From assembly GCA_017456805.1 (NCBI GenBank), contig JAFTIQ010000004.1:1-64000 (forward strand): DNA of 64,000 bases, read 5' to 3'. The notes beneath the pieces are model-generated. The model saw nothing but the letters and a program-made list of their open reading frames with translations, did no database searches and was not told where the DNA came from. Below are positions 17,099 to 25,544 of this stretch, one piece after another (position 1 is the stretch's first letter; every line of letters begins with the position of its first letter). This DNA is from Lentisphaeria bacterium. Its GTDB lineage: Bacteria > Verrucomicrobiota > Lentisphaeria > Victivallales > UBA1829. The position numbers and the translations under genes were made by a program.

Positions 17099-20000
17099 AT
17101 GATAAAAAACATTACAGTCTTCTTCCTGTGCCTGTCTATTTTTTTCTGTTATGCCGAAAAATTCAACATTACGGAGTACAACAACGCTCTATTGAAACTG
17201 GAACAGGGCGGTCTGCCCGTGATTGTTGTCCATGTCCGTAATTTGAGCAAGTTCATTGCGGTTAAAAAACACTTGCTGGAGAATGAATCCTTTATGGCTT
17301 TGAATGGAAAGAAATTCCATTTCTTTTTTATTGATTCTTCCGTCTATGAATTTACTGCAATGAAAAATATTCCTTCCGTGGACAGTGTATATGTCTATCA
17401 TAAAGAAAAATGGAATAACGGCGGATTTCATCTTCATTCTGTCCCGCCGGAAAAGTATGCAGAACAATTGGTCATGATGACCCGGAAACGACCCGAAATC
17501 TTTCAAACGGACGATTTTAGGAAGGTTCATGACCTCGTTAAACAAGGAAAACTTTCTTATCAGACTTTTGACCGGGATGGTACTCATGCTTTGTACTATT
17601 TTCTGAGCAGATATATCCATCCGGACAAAGTTCGTTCTTCTGTAATATTGGAAATGATCGACATGGTAAAAAGTCAGAATCTTTCCGGTGAATTCTGGAG
17701 CAGAGCGTTGTGGATCCATACAAAGAATAACAGATATTTTGCAAAAAAACATAAGGCAGAGTGGATTCAGATCACGGATGCTTTGCTGAAGGCCGGGGCA
17801 AATCCGAATTATGCGGATGAATACGGCATTTCGACTGCTTATTATCTTCTGCATAACGGCGATTTTCACAGATACCACCCCGCTGAATTGAAAATGTATT
17901 TGCCGTTTTTTGAAAAACTGATCTCCGCCGGATTGGATCTCAACCGGGTTTATCCGAATAAGAACTTTCCGCATCAAAGCCCTGTTATAACTTATGAAGG
18001 CATCAAAATCCCTGCTGAAGGGCTGCATGTTTGGGCATCCAACTATGATTCTTTTCCCTTATGGGATGATAGACTTGCTCTCATTGATAAATTGAAATTG
18101 GAGGTCAATGCCGTGAGCGGACGTCTGTTTTATGATATCATTTTTACAAGATATGCCCGGAAAACCGGAAAAAGTAAACTGGAACTGATCAAAGATCTGC
18201 TCAAACGCGGCGCCTCTGTAAATTCGCAATACGATTCAGAAAATACCGTAATGACGCTGCTTGCCGAAAAAATCAATAACAAGGAATACCGGGAACTGTT
18301 CTTTTATCTGTTGCAAAACGGTGCGGATCCGAATCTCATCGTCCGGTATGTCAAGGATGGATTGTCCCGGGAAAAAACAATTTTTTCTGCTTTGAAATTT
18401 GAATATCAGGGTCGGCGGGAAGTCGTAGAGGCATTGCTCAAAGCAGGAATCAATCCCCGGCTTTTGAATTGTACTTCTGCTGTCTATTATAATAACGAAG
18501 ATCTGGCCCTTTACATTCTTGAAAAAGGCGGAAAATTTGGAGAGTTGAGTTCCTCTGACCGCAAAAGATATCCCCGCTTGGCAGCCGCAATCAGCAAATT
18601 GCCCCGGGATTTGAAGTTTACCGACTTGAATGATCCGAATCTGTTGCACAGGAAAACCCTGCAACGGGATAGAATGATCCTGGGAGAATCAGAGGATGAA
18701 AAAAGAATTTTAAGCGACGCTTTGGCGCTTTTGGAGAAATATGCCGGAAAAAACACAAAAGGGTTATATTTTTCATTCTCATGGACGCCCCGTTCTGATT
18801 TCAATTGCATTGCAATCCAGAAGGCATATCGGGACTGCGTCGGCTGTTTTGCGGATCGTTCATTTCTGATCAATACGCTCCATGCAGAAAATGATCAACA
18901 GCGCATGGCATGCAATGTTAAAACGGCAGCAGCACTGGTAGATAATACCTGTTCTCTGCTGTGTGAGGTTCCATTCCGGTGTGTACCTGTTTGTTATGGT
19001 GATGAATTGGAAACAATTTATCTTAAAGCCCTTGTCATTTCTGATTTGGGAGCCCTTTTCAAATATACATCAAGACTTTATAAATTTTTACCGGAATGTA
19101 ATGATGCGGCATTCGATCATCTTTCACCTTCAGCCGCAGCATGTCTGAAACAGAAACTCGATGAAATTCCCGCAGGGTATGATAATAAACAAATATGTGC
19201 TGAGATTGATAAGATAATAAAAAATCTGATGACAGCCTACTGGTGCGGTGAAGCTCCGGCAGATGCACCGGAACTGCAGCAGGAAATCGAATTTTTCTGG
19301 CAGAAATACTATGCCGCAATGAAGCGGAGTCTCGATGCCTATTCAAAATACAATACAAAAGAGCAACACCGGAAAATCTGTCAGGATCAATTTTTTTCAT
19401 CAACCGGATCCAACGATCTTACTTTCAAATTTGTTCCTGAGTTTTGCTCTGCATTGCGTTTCGCTAATGAATATGTCAATTGGTTTACTTTGATTGACGT
19501 TCGGAATAACAAGACATTTGCAGACAGTTCGGTCGACATGGAGTTTTATGAAAAAATCCGGAAATTTAAAAATTCCTTTGCCGGACCTGCCAAAGCAAGA
19601 AAAAATTTTGCATTATTTCTGGATTTTATGGTATCTCAATCTGAATCATGCAGACTGTTGAAAATGCTGCCGGCCAATCTCTTCTTTATGGCTGGGAACG
19701 TGGATTCCATTGTGTTTGATGAAAAAATCAATCATATGTCGATCAGTACAGCAAAACTCGAGCGTTTGAGCAGTTTGCAGGAAGATCCGGAATGTGCTGT
19801 GGCTCTTGCCGCTGAATTTGTACAAGTAATGTCGCAATATGAACAACAGCTGAACGGTGTCCGCAAATATTATTATGACTCCAATAATCAGGAAGAATAC
19901 AGAATAAAAAATTTTCTGGTGAAGCTCTATCCTCATTTTCGTGTGTTTCTCTTGCTGCAGGATTTGCAGAAAAATCCGGATTATATGCAGGCCGCCGCGG

Positions 20001-20338
20001 ATATGATTGCATCGCAATATGAAGTTTTTGATTTTGCATATAAACAACATTCCAGCTGGTGGAATAAATTGAAATGGCATGAAGAACTGGTGAAGATTTA
20101 CTGGGAGCAAGACGAGAATTCTCAATACCGTCAGACCATTTTCAGAAACTTGAATTCCTGGGAAGCCCAAGCCCGCAACCTTGCATGTTATGGAAGATCG
20201 GTCAGGAAAGAATCTTTCAAAGATATGAATGAGTTTCTGAAAACATATCATCAAATGATGCAGATTGAGCTTGATTTGACATATTTTCTGGAAAATGATC
20301 CGGTAACCAAAGCCGCTGTGCGCAGGAAACGCAGATAA
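17099..20338 (+). CDS. large secreted ankyrin-repeat-like hypothetical protein
   Basis: A 1079-aa protein with a signal peptide (MIKNITVFFLCLSIFFCYA). Residues 215-490 contain degenerate ankyrin-like units such as LLKAGANPNYADEYG, LLKRGASVNSQYD, LLQNGADPNLIV and LLKAGINPRLL. The C-terminal half is helical, Cys-containing and unlike anything I recognise. GAGGG lies upstream of the ATG. It has its own promoter and a weak terminator, so it is a single-gene unit. A role in protein-protein contact outside the cytoplasm is inferred from the repeats alone. Confidence 0.72.
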   Translation: MIKNITVFFLCLSIFFCYAEKFNITEYNNALLKLEQGGLPVIVVHVRNLSKFIAVKKHLLENESFMALNGKKFHFFFIDSSVYEFTAMKNIPSVDSVYVYHKEKWNNGGFHLHSVPPEKYAEQLVMMTRKRPEIFQTDDFRKVHDLVKQGKLSYQTFDRDGTHALYYFLSRYIHPDKVRSSVILEMIDMVKSQNLSGEFWSRALWIHTKNNRYFAKKHKAEWIQITDALLKAGANPNYADEYGISTAYYLLHNGDFHRYHPAELKMYLPFFEKLISAGLDLNRVYPNKNFPHQSPVITYEGIKIPAEGLHVWASNYDSFPLWDDRLALIDKLKLEVNAVSGRLFYDIIFTRYARKTGKSKLELIKDLLKRGASVNSQYDSENTVMTLLAEKINNKEYRELFFYLLQNGADPNLIVRYVKDGLSREKTIFSALKFEYQGRREVVEALLKAGINPRLLNCTSAVYYNNEDLALYILEKGGKFGELSSSDRKRYPRLAAAISKLPRDLKFTDLNDPNLLHRKTLQRDRMILGESEDEKRILSDALALLEKYAGKNTKGLYFSFSWTPRSDFNCIAIQKAYRDCVGCFADRSFLINTLHAENDQQRMACNVKTAAALVDNTCSLLCEVPFRCVPVCYGDELETIYLKALVISDLGALFKYTSRLYKFLPECNDAAFDHLSPSAAACLKQKLDEIPAGYDNKQICAEIDKIIKNLMTAYWCGEAPADAPELQQEIEFFWQKYYAAMKRSLDAYSKYNTKEQHRKICQDQFFSSTGSNDLTFKFVPEFCSALRFANEYVNWFTLIDVRNNKTFADSSVDMEFYEKIRKFKNSFAGPAKARKNFALFLDFMVSQSESCRLLKMLPANLFFMAGNVDSIVFDEKINHMSISTAKLERLSSLQEDPECAVALAAEFVQVMSQYEQQLNGVRKYYYDSNNQEEYRIKNFLVKLYPHFRVFLLLQDLQKNPDYMQAAADMIASQYEVFDFAYKQHSSWWNKLKWHEELVKIYWEQDENSQYRQTIFRNLNSWEAQARNLACYGRSVRKESFKDMNEFLKTYHQMMQIELDLTYFLENDPVTKAAVRRKRR

Positions 20339-20346
20339 AGCAATAC

Positions 20347-20371
20347 CCGGGATTGATGTCCTGGATTTTTT
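20347..20371 (+). terminator. weak terminator after the ankyrin-like gene
   Basis: CCGGGA/TCCTGG pair with one G-U, loop TTGATG, then A and six T residues, nine bases past the stop codon. Confidence 0.45.
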
Positions 20372-20467
20372 GATGAAGATATCTCCCTGATCCGCAGAAA
20401 GAGCGTGAAATAATAAGTTCCGGGTCAAAATATCTTTGAAAAAATAAAAAAAAGGAAAATTTTCAGC

Positions 20468-20495
20468 TTGTAAAATCTTCATGTTATGCTATATT
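20468..20495 (+). promoter_or_regulatory. promoter for rpsD
   Basis: TTGTAA, 16 bases, TATATT. It predicts transcription from about 20502 and a leader of roughly 100 bases. Confidence 0.6.
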
Positions 20496-20505
20496 AACGA
20501 AATAT

Positions 20506-20567
20506 TTCTGCAATTCGGCAGAAAGATTATCTGAGAGGTCCCTGTCTTTGCTTGACACCTCCGGATA
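20506..20567 (+). promoter_or_regulatory. structured rpsD mRNA leader
   Basis: Two hairpins lie in the leader. The first is TTCTGC/GCAGAA with a six-base loop, close to the predicted 5' end. The second spans 20528-20567 and pairs TATC/GATA, GAGG/CCTC and TGTC/GACA around TTTGCTT with a bulge. Ribosomal protein S4 represses its own operon through leader structures in other bacteria; a similar role here is an inference from position. Confidence 0.4.
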
Positions 20568-20603
20568 AGAAAACAGAACCTTTTCAAGAAGAAAGGAATC
20601 GGG

Positions 20604-21206
20604 ATGAAACAAGTTCAGGCTAAACACAAAATGTGCCGTCGGCTCGGATATTGCATCTGGGGTGCGGCAAAGTGCCCGAGCGCAAAGAGACCCTATGCTG
20701 CAGGTCAGCAGGGAAAGAACGCCAAGAAGAAAAAACTTTCCACCTATGGCGTCATGATGCAGGAAAAACAGAAGCTGAAAGCACACTACTGCCTTACAGA
20801 AAAACAGCTTCGCAACATCTTCCTTGAAGCAAAGCGCCGTCCGGGACAGACAAACGAAGTTCTCATGCAGCTCATCGAGCTCCGTCTCGTTTCCGCTGTT
20901 TACCATGCTGGTTTTGCACCCACGATCTTCGCTGCAAAACAGTATGTTGCTCACCGTCACATCCTCGTTGATGGAAAAATCGTTGACCGTCCTTCCTATC
21001 AGCTGAAGCCCGGCCAGGTTCTCTCCGTCAACGTTGAAAAGTCCGCTAAGATTGCTGAAGCAATCAAGGCTGTCGACTTCGTGGTTCCTGCCTACTTTGA
21101 ATCCAACAAGGATGACATGAAGGTTACAATTCTCCGCGAACCCATGATTGACGAAATTCCCGCCAAAGTCGAAACCATGCGCGTCGTCGAATACTACGCA
21201 CGGTAA
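20604..21206 (+). CDS. rpsD: 30S ribosomal protein S4
   Basis: A 200-aa primary rRNA-binding protein of the small subunit. The N-terminus has a cysteine cluster (CRRLGYCIWGAAKC) of the possible zinc-binding type. The S4 RNA-binding domain is at about 95-155 (RLVSAVYHAGFAPTIFAAKQ, HRHILVDGKIV). AAAGGA precedes the ATG. Unusually, it is not beside rpsM, rpsK or rpoA but stands alone with its own promoter, long leader and terminator, with recX after it. Confidence 0.95.
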   Translation: MKQVQAKHKMCRRLGYCIWGAAKCPSAKRPYAAGQQGKNAKKKKLSTYGVMMQEKQKLKAHYCLTEKQLRNIFLEAKRRPGQTNEVLMQLIELRLVSAVYHAGFAPTIFAAKQYVAHRHILVDGKIVDRPSYQLKPGQVLSVNVEKSAKIAEAIKAVDFVVPAYFESNKDDMKVTILREPMIDEIPAKVETMRVVEYYAR

Positions 21207-21226
21207 TTCTCCGCTTTGGATCAGGA

Positions 21227-21258
21227 AAGATCCCGCTACTTTCCCGTTACGGGGTCTT
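21227..21258 (+). terminator. terminator after rpsD
   Basis: Nine-pair stem AAGATCCCG/CGGGGTCTT with one G-U, followed by a few T residues. Confidence 0.5.
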
Positions 21259-21286
21259 TTCAGGAATTATCCGGATCCGTTTCTTT

Positions 21287-21826
21287 ATGAACGACTCAGA
21301 ACCGAAGAAGCCGAAAAGGACAAAAGAGAAGCGCTCCCCGTTAGAGCTCGCAGCAATGATGCTTTCTGTCAGACCCTTGAGCCGGGCAGAATTGAAAAAA
21401 AAGCTGCATGATAAAGAACTCTCATGGGAGGTTGCTGAAAAAACTGTTCTTGATTGTGAGCGACTGGGGTTCGTGAATGATCCGGAAACCGCAGAGGCCT
21501 ATATAAGATCTATGCGGAACCGTGGAGATGGCTCCCGGAAAATCCGAATGAAACTGCGGGTGCGCGGTTTCAAAAAAGAGGATGTCGACGGTGCCTTTCT
21601 GCGGGAAGAAGAAGCTTCTGAACGAAGCGAAACCGATGTCGCCCTGAGCGTTTTGAAACGTAAAAGGCTGACGTTGGAACGGGAAGATAATATTCTGAAA
21701 CGGAAGAACAAAGCGTTGAGGATACTGGCATCAAGAGGGTTTACTCCGGATGCCTCCTTCAAAGCATTGGATTTGTTTTTCGGACGTGCAGATCATTTGA
21801 CATTTGAGGAAGATTTTTCTTTGTAA
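21287..21826 (+). CDS. recX: RecX-family regulatory protein
   Basis: A 179-aa basic, helical protein. The repeated three-helix pattern of RecX is visible: LELAAMMLSVRPLSRAELKK, then YIRSMRNRGDGSRKIRMKL and ILASRGFTPDASFKALDLF. RecX binds RecA filaments and modulates recombination and SOS induction. No recA is adjacent, which is not rare. The ribosome-binding site is poor (GGA only). It lies 28 bases past the rpsD terminator and may depend on read-through. Confidence 0.83.
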   Translation: MNDSEPKKPKRTKEKRSPLELAAMMLSVRPLSRAELKKKLHDKELSWEVAEKTVLDCERLGFVNDPETAEAYIRSMRNRGDGSRKIRMKLRVRGFKKEDVDGAFLREEEASERSETDVALSVLKRKRLTLEREDNILKRKNKALRILASRGFTPDASFKALDLFFGRADHLTFEEDFSL

Positions 21827-21878
21827 CTCTCTGATCAGGAGGGTGACTGAAAAAACTTCATCTTTTTCAGAATGAAGC

Positions 21879-21906
21879 TTGCAATTTGAAAAACACCGTG
21901 TATATT
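21879..21906 (+). promoter_or_regulatory. promoter for rpmE
   Basis: TTGCAA, 16 bases, TATATT, about 75 bases before the rpmE start. Confidence 0.55.
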
Positions 21907-21981
21907 ATCTTGAGCGTAAACAGAATAGCGGGAGGCGGTTCCTCTCGCGGAAAACAGCAACAGAACGTAAGGTTTCATGCT

Positions 21982-22194
21982 ATGAAAGAAGATATTCATC
22001 CGAATTTCGGTCCTGCCAAAGTCATTTGTGCTTGCGGCAAGGTTTGGGATATTTATTCCACAAGAAAAGAACAGCGCGTCGGTATCTGCGCCGAATGTCA
22101 CCCGTTCTTTACAGGTAAGAAGAAATTTGTTGACGTAGCAGGTCGTGTTGACAAGTTCAACAAGCGTTACGGAAAAACTTCTCTTACCAAGTAA
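21982..22194 (+). CDS. rpmE: 50S ribosomal protein L31, zinc-binding (C+) type
   Basis: A 70-aa protein starting MKEDIHPNFGPAKVICACG. The CxC and CxxC pairs (ICACG, ICAECHPF) form the zinc site of the C+ L31 type. FTGKKKFVDVAGRVDKF is the family C-terminal signature. A longer in-frame start 32 codons upstream would add a tail foreign to L31; AAGG precedes the ATG chosen here. It is followed by a strong terminator and then prfA, a common gene order in bacteria. Confidence 0.94.
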   Translation: MKEDIHPNFGPAKVICACGKVWDIYSTRKEQRVGICAECHPFFTGKKKFVDVAGRVDKFNKRYGKTSLTK

Positions 22195-22207
22195 GTTTAT
22201 TCGAATT

Positions 22208-22268
22208 AACTGTCGTTTTTACAGGTGTGCACCCCCCGCACATTGGTAATAAACGACAGTTTTTTTTT
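22208..22268 (+). terminator. nested terminator between rpmE and prfA
   Basis: An eleven-base-pair outer stem AACTGTCGTTT/AAACGACAGTT ends in nine T residues. Its 32-base loop holds a second small stem, TGTGC/GCACA around a C run. The strong T run predicts efficient termination, so prfA expression may depend on read-through. Confidence 0.75.
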
Positions 22269-22281
22269 ATCAGGATCAAAG

Positions 22282-23385
22282 ATGACTCCAGACAATATCA
22301 GCCCTCATATTCAAACCATGAATCTCCGATTCAGGGAATTGGAAAATGAATTGGCATCTCCTGATATTTATGCCGATCCGGCACGCTGCAAAAAGCTCAC
22401 CTCTGAACGCAGACGGATTGCCAGAATCCTTGAACTTTATCACGGCTGGGAAACTGCGCTCAATGATATCTCATCCAATACAGAACTGCTGGCAGTAGAA
22501 TCTGATCCTGAGTTTAAGGCACTGATTGAACACGATCTCGCTGAATGCAAAGAAAAATCCATCTCTCTTGAATCTGAATTGATGTCCGCATTGGTTCCGC
22601 CGATGCCGAAAGATGATCGGAATACGATCGTCGAGATCCGTCCGGCTGCAGGCGGTGATGAAGCTGCTCTTTTTGCCGGAGAACTTTTCCGCGCCTATCT
22701 GAAATTCGCCGAACAAAAAGGCTGGAAACAGGAAGTCCTCGACTCCACAGAAACAGATTTGGGCGGAATCAAAGAAGCTGTATTTTCTCTGGAAGGGGAA
22801 GATGTTTATTCTTACATGAAATTTGAAAGCGGAGTCCATCGGGTCCAGCGCGTGCCGACCACAGAATCCGGCGGGCGGATCCACACTTCCACGATCACGG
22901 TTTCTGTTCTGCCGGAAGCGGAAGATGTCGACAGTATTGAGCTTCGGCAGGAAGATTTGGATATTTCCACATTCCGTGCATCCGGGGCAGGGGGGCAGCA
23001 TGTGAACCGGACCGATTCTGCCGTTCGAATTGTGCACAAGCCAACTGGAATCACAGTGGCGAGCCAGCAGGAACGTTCTCAGCTTCGCAACAAAGAGATC
23101 TGTTTACGGATTTTGAAAGCAAAATTGCTGGAGCTTGCAATGCGCGAAGAGGCTGAAAAACATGCTTCAGATAAGCGCGCACAAGTTGGAACCGGCGACC
23201 GGAGTGAACGGATCCGGACTTATAATTTTCCCCAGAGCCGGGTGACGGACCACCGTTACGGAATTTCGGCTTTTGATCTGCCCGGGCTGATGGAAGGCGA
23301 TTTGGGGCAAATCCTTGATCCCATCCGGGAACAATTGAATCAGGAAGCTGTTCAAACACTTCTTTCCAGCTTCTCTGCGAACTGA
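22282..23385 (+). CDS. prfA: peptide chain release factor 1
   Basis: A 367-aa class I release factor. The GGQ peptidyl-tRNA hydrolysis motif is in ASGAGGQHVNRTDSAV. The stop-codon-reading region has RVQRVPTTESGGRIHTS, where RF1 carries a PxT tripeptide (PTT), so it reads UAA/UAG. The start is taken at MTPDNI with AGGA upstream; an earlier ATG lies inside the terminator. prmC, often next to prfA, is not present here. Confidence 0.94.
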   Translation: MTPDNISPHIQTMNLRFRELENELASPDIYADPARCKKLTSERRRIARILELYHGWETALNDISSNTELLAVESDPEFKALIEHDLAECKEKSISLESELMSALVPPMPKDDRNTIVEIRPAAGGDEAALFAGELFRAYLKFAEQKGWKQEVLDSTETDLGGIKEAVFSLEGEDVYSYMKFESGVHRVQRVPTTESGGRIHTSTITVSVLPEAEDVDSIELRQEDLDISTFRASGAGGQHVNRTDSAVRIVHKPTGITVASQQERSQLRNKEICLRILKAKLLELAMREEAEKHASDKRAQVGTGDRSERIRTYNFPQSRVTDHRYGISAFDLPGLMEGDLGQILDPIREQLNQEAVQTLLSSFSAN

Positions 23386-23423
23386 AAAAAAACTCTTTCC
23401 CCGGATTTGCCGGAGAAAGAGTT
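23385..23423. terminator. terminator shared by prfA and the SGNH genes
   Basis: A 14-base stem with one mismatch (arms starting AACTCTTTC and ending GAAAGAGTT) lies between the convergent genes. The A run overlapping its left side gives eight T residues on the minus strand, so it is a strong terminator for the SGNH pair and weaker for prfA. Confidence 0.7.
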
Positions 23424-23443
23424 GAAATGATGAAATTTCCTGA

Positions 23444-24076
23444 TCAGCCGATCAGATCCCCCGCAGCTTTCAGCCATTCTTTTACGATGAGCTGGTGTCC
23501 AGCCGGAGTGGGATGGATCCCATCTGCCATCCAGTATTCCTGAGGTGCATCTTTCAATGCCGCATCAAAAACACTTTGCAGGGGGATGAAAATCTGATTA
23601 TAATCTTCCGCAATTTTTTTGACAACATCCTGACGTTTTTTTACATCAGCGATCCACTCTTCGTTCACATTCCCCATGGGGAACACGAAGGGTTCCATCA
23701 GAACAAATTTGGTTTCCGGATTTGCTTCGAGAGTCCAATCCAGAAGCATCCGGTAGAACATATCGTAGCGCGGAACATCCACACCGTTCTGGCTGCTGAT
23801 TTCATGACCAGTATCATTGACCCCGATAAGAAGGCTGATGATATCCGGATTCAGATTAAGCGCATCGATTCTCCATCTTGCATAAAGATCCACGATTCTG
23901 TGCCCGCTGATCCCGCGGTTAATGATGTTCCATTTTCCGGGCTGTTCGCCCATCAGTTTGGTTGCGATGATTCCGGCATAGCCCGGCCCCCAAAGGTCTT
24001 TGGGATATCCAGCACCGCCGCTGGTCACTCTTCCGCAATCTGTGATGGAATCACCTTGAAAAACTAAAGTCTTCAT
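23444..24076 (-). CDS. SGNH/GDSL hydrolase (copy 2 of tandem pair)
   Basis: A 210-aa protein with all four SGNH blocks: FQGDSITDCG with the nucleophile Ser, a Gly in block II, GVNDTG in block III and DGIHPTPAGH with the catalytic Asp/His. Such enzymes hydrolyse esters, often acetyl groups on carbohydrates. No signal peptide is visible, so it acts in the cytoplasm. It lies 12 bases after a close paralogue with nearly the same layout (MKTLVFQGDSITDCGR at both N-termini), a recent tandem duplication. The substrate is unknown. Confidence 0.85.
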   Translation of the reverse strand: MKTLVFQGDSITDCGRVTSGGAGYPKDLWGPGYAGIIATKLMGEQPGKWNIINRGISGHRIVDLYARWRIDALNLNPDIISLLIGVNDTGHEISSQNGVDVPRYDMFYRMLLDWTLEANPETKFVLMEPFVFPMGNVNEEWIADVKKRQDVVKKIAEDYNQIFIPLQSVFDAALKDAPQEYWMADGIHPTPAGHQLIVKEWLKAAGDLIG

Positions 24077-24088
24077 GATTCAAACCCT

Positions 24089-24706
24089 TTACTGTTTGAC
24101 CAGATCCGCAGCTGCTTCGAGCCATGCTTTCTGGATGAGACGATGTCCGGCAGAAGTCGGATGAACACCATCCTTGAGCCAGTATTCCTGCGGGGCTCGT
24201 TTCAGAGCATCATTGAAAACCTGCTGCAAAGGAACGAAAACGGTGTTATATTCTTCAGCAATTTTGCGGACGACTTCGCGGCGGGCATTGATTTCCGGGA
24301 GCCACGCTTCCGTCACTGCTGCAAAGGGAAGAACAAAGGGTTCCATCAGCACAATTTTGACATTGGGCAGAGTTTCCAGGGTCCAATCCATGAGCATTCT
24401 GTAAAATTTATCGTATCTGGGGACTTCCACTCCGTTTTGGCGTTCTTCGTGCCAGGTGTCGTTGACACCGATCAGGATGCTGAGGATATCTGGTTTCAGG
24501 TTCAAAGCATCGATTTTCCAGCGGGCATAAAGATCTACGATTCTGTTTCCGCCGATTCCGCGATTGATGATATTCCAGCCTTTTTCCGGCTGATCACCCA
24601 GAAGCTGGGAAGCAATAAAAAACGGATAGCCGTCACCCATTCCGTTCGGGACAGTTGAACGTCCGCAATCTGTGATAGAGTCACCTTGAAATACCAATGT
24701 TTTCAT
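24089..24706 (-). CDS. SGNH/GDSL hydrolase (copy 1 of tandem pair)
   Basis: A 205-aa paralogue of the following gene with the same catalytic blocks: FQGDSITDCGR, NRGIGGNRIVDLYARWKIDA, GVNDTWHE and DGVHPTSAGH. It is probably an intracellular carbohydrate esterase. It is the promoter-proximal member of a two-gene transcript. The two copies differ mainly after the nucleophile loop (PNGMGDGYP here) and in the acidic C-terminal helix, which may reflect different substrates. Confidence 0.85.
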   Translation of the reverse strand: MKTLVFQGDSITDCGRSTVPNGMGDGYPFFIASQLLGDQPEKGWNIINRGIGGNRIVDLYARWKIDALNLKPDILSILIGVNDTWHEERQNGVEVPRYDKFYRMLMDWTLETLPNVKIVLMEPFVLPFAAVTEAWLPEINARREVVRKIAEEYNTVFVPLQQVFNDALKRAPQEYWLKDGVHPTSAGHRLIQKAWLEAAADLVKQ

Positions 24707-24744
24707 GATGTTATTCCCTTTATTTTATGGTTGAATGATTGTGT

Positions 24745-24772
24745 AATTTAGCTTTGAAAGTGTGAGATTCAA
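24745..24772 (-). promoter_or_regulatory. promoter for the SGNH pair
   Basis: On the minus strand TTGAAT is followed after 16 bases by TAAATT, about 40 bases before the first SGNH start codon. Confidence 0.45.
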
Positions 24773-24845
24773 GCCGTTTTCAGAAAAAACACCGGAAAAT
24801 AAGCGTTTTTATCGTATTTTTTTGCGATTTTCTTATTTGCGGCAG

Positions 24846-24874
24846 TTGCTTTTTTTCAATTCGGGATATATTAT
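24846..24874 (+). promoter_or_regulatory. promoter for the pseudopilin cassette
   Basis: TTGCTT, 17 bases, TATTAT, with TATATT two bases earlier as an alternative -10. The start codon follows after about 34 bases. Confidence 0.45.
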
Positions 24875-24908
24875 ACCACGAATAAACTGAAAACACGGAG
24901 GACGATGC

Positions 24909-25532
24909 ATGAAAACGAAAAAACATCAATTCCGCTTCAACTTGATAGAAATAATCCTTGCCATGGGAGTTGTTGCATTGGGTATGACTGCGGTTCTGGC
25001 TTTGTTATCCCCTGCTTTGAATGCAAACCGGGGGTCTTTAGGAGAAACCGTTGCAGCAGAAGCCGCAGCTAATATGATAACTTATATTGATCGCGTCAAT
25101 CAATTTGCTGCAGGAAAAACTGTTGAATTCGATACAAATGACACGGATCCGTCTAATGATGAGGCTGAATGGTCCTCTAATCTGGAGCACGTCTTTTCAA
25201 CTTCGGAGCCAGACGCGATTCCCGAAGGAAAGACATACAACAGTGAGTTTGCAGAACCGTTCCAATGTTTCCGCAGCGCCAGCGGTACCTCATGGTTGGC
25301 TTATGTTCCGGATGACGTTGCCGTTGCAAATGTTTATGTCTGGATGAAAAAAATCGAAAAGCAGCCCAATGAGTCTCATGACGGAATTAATCAGCTCGGA
25401 ACTACTCCGAATGTCCGCTCCTGCTATCGGTTCTATATCAAAGTGAGCTGGCCCGCAGATGCTCCCCCCGATGCGTCGTTCAGACAGGAACGCACATTTG
25501 TCTATGAAGTCTTGCGGCCTGTCAAGCGTTAA
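24909..25532 (+). CDS. minor pseudopilin, GspI-like (first gene of cassette)
   Basis: A 207-aa protein with a prepilin-type N-terminus: short basic leader, then FNLIEIILAMGVVALGMTAV with Glu at mature position 5 and a hydrophobic helix. The residue before the expected cleavage site is Arg, not the usual Gly. The remainder is a soluble domain without recognised motifs. GGAGG precedes the ATG. Gene order and sizes match the four-protein cassettes described from Verrucomicrobium and Chthoniobacter (Verru_Chthon families), in which pilin-like proteins sit beside a large partner. Function in secretion or a pseudopilus is inferred. Confidence 0.75.
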   Translation: MKTKKHQFRFNLIEIILAMGVVALGMTAVLALLSPALNANRGSLGETVAAEAAANMITYIDRVNQFAAGKTVEFDTNDTDPSNDEAEWSSNLEHVFSTSEPDAIPEGKTYNSEFAEPFQCFRSASGTSWLAYVPDDVAVANVYVWMKKIEKQPNESHDGINQLGTTPNVRSCYRFYIKVSWPADAPPDASFRQERTFVYEVLRPVKR

Positions 25533-25544
25533 CGGAAGGAGGAT

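Noticed and set aside
20339..20603. A small RNA or tRNA gene before rpsD.
   Set aside because: No cloverleaf or known RNA signature is visible; the structures fit an rpsD leader better.
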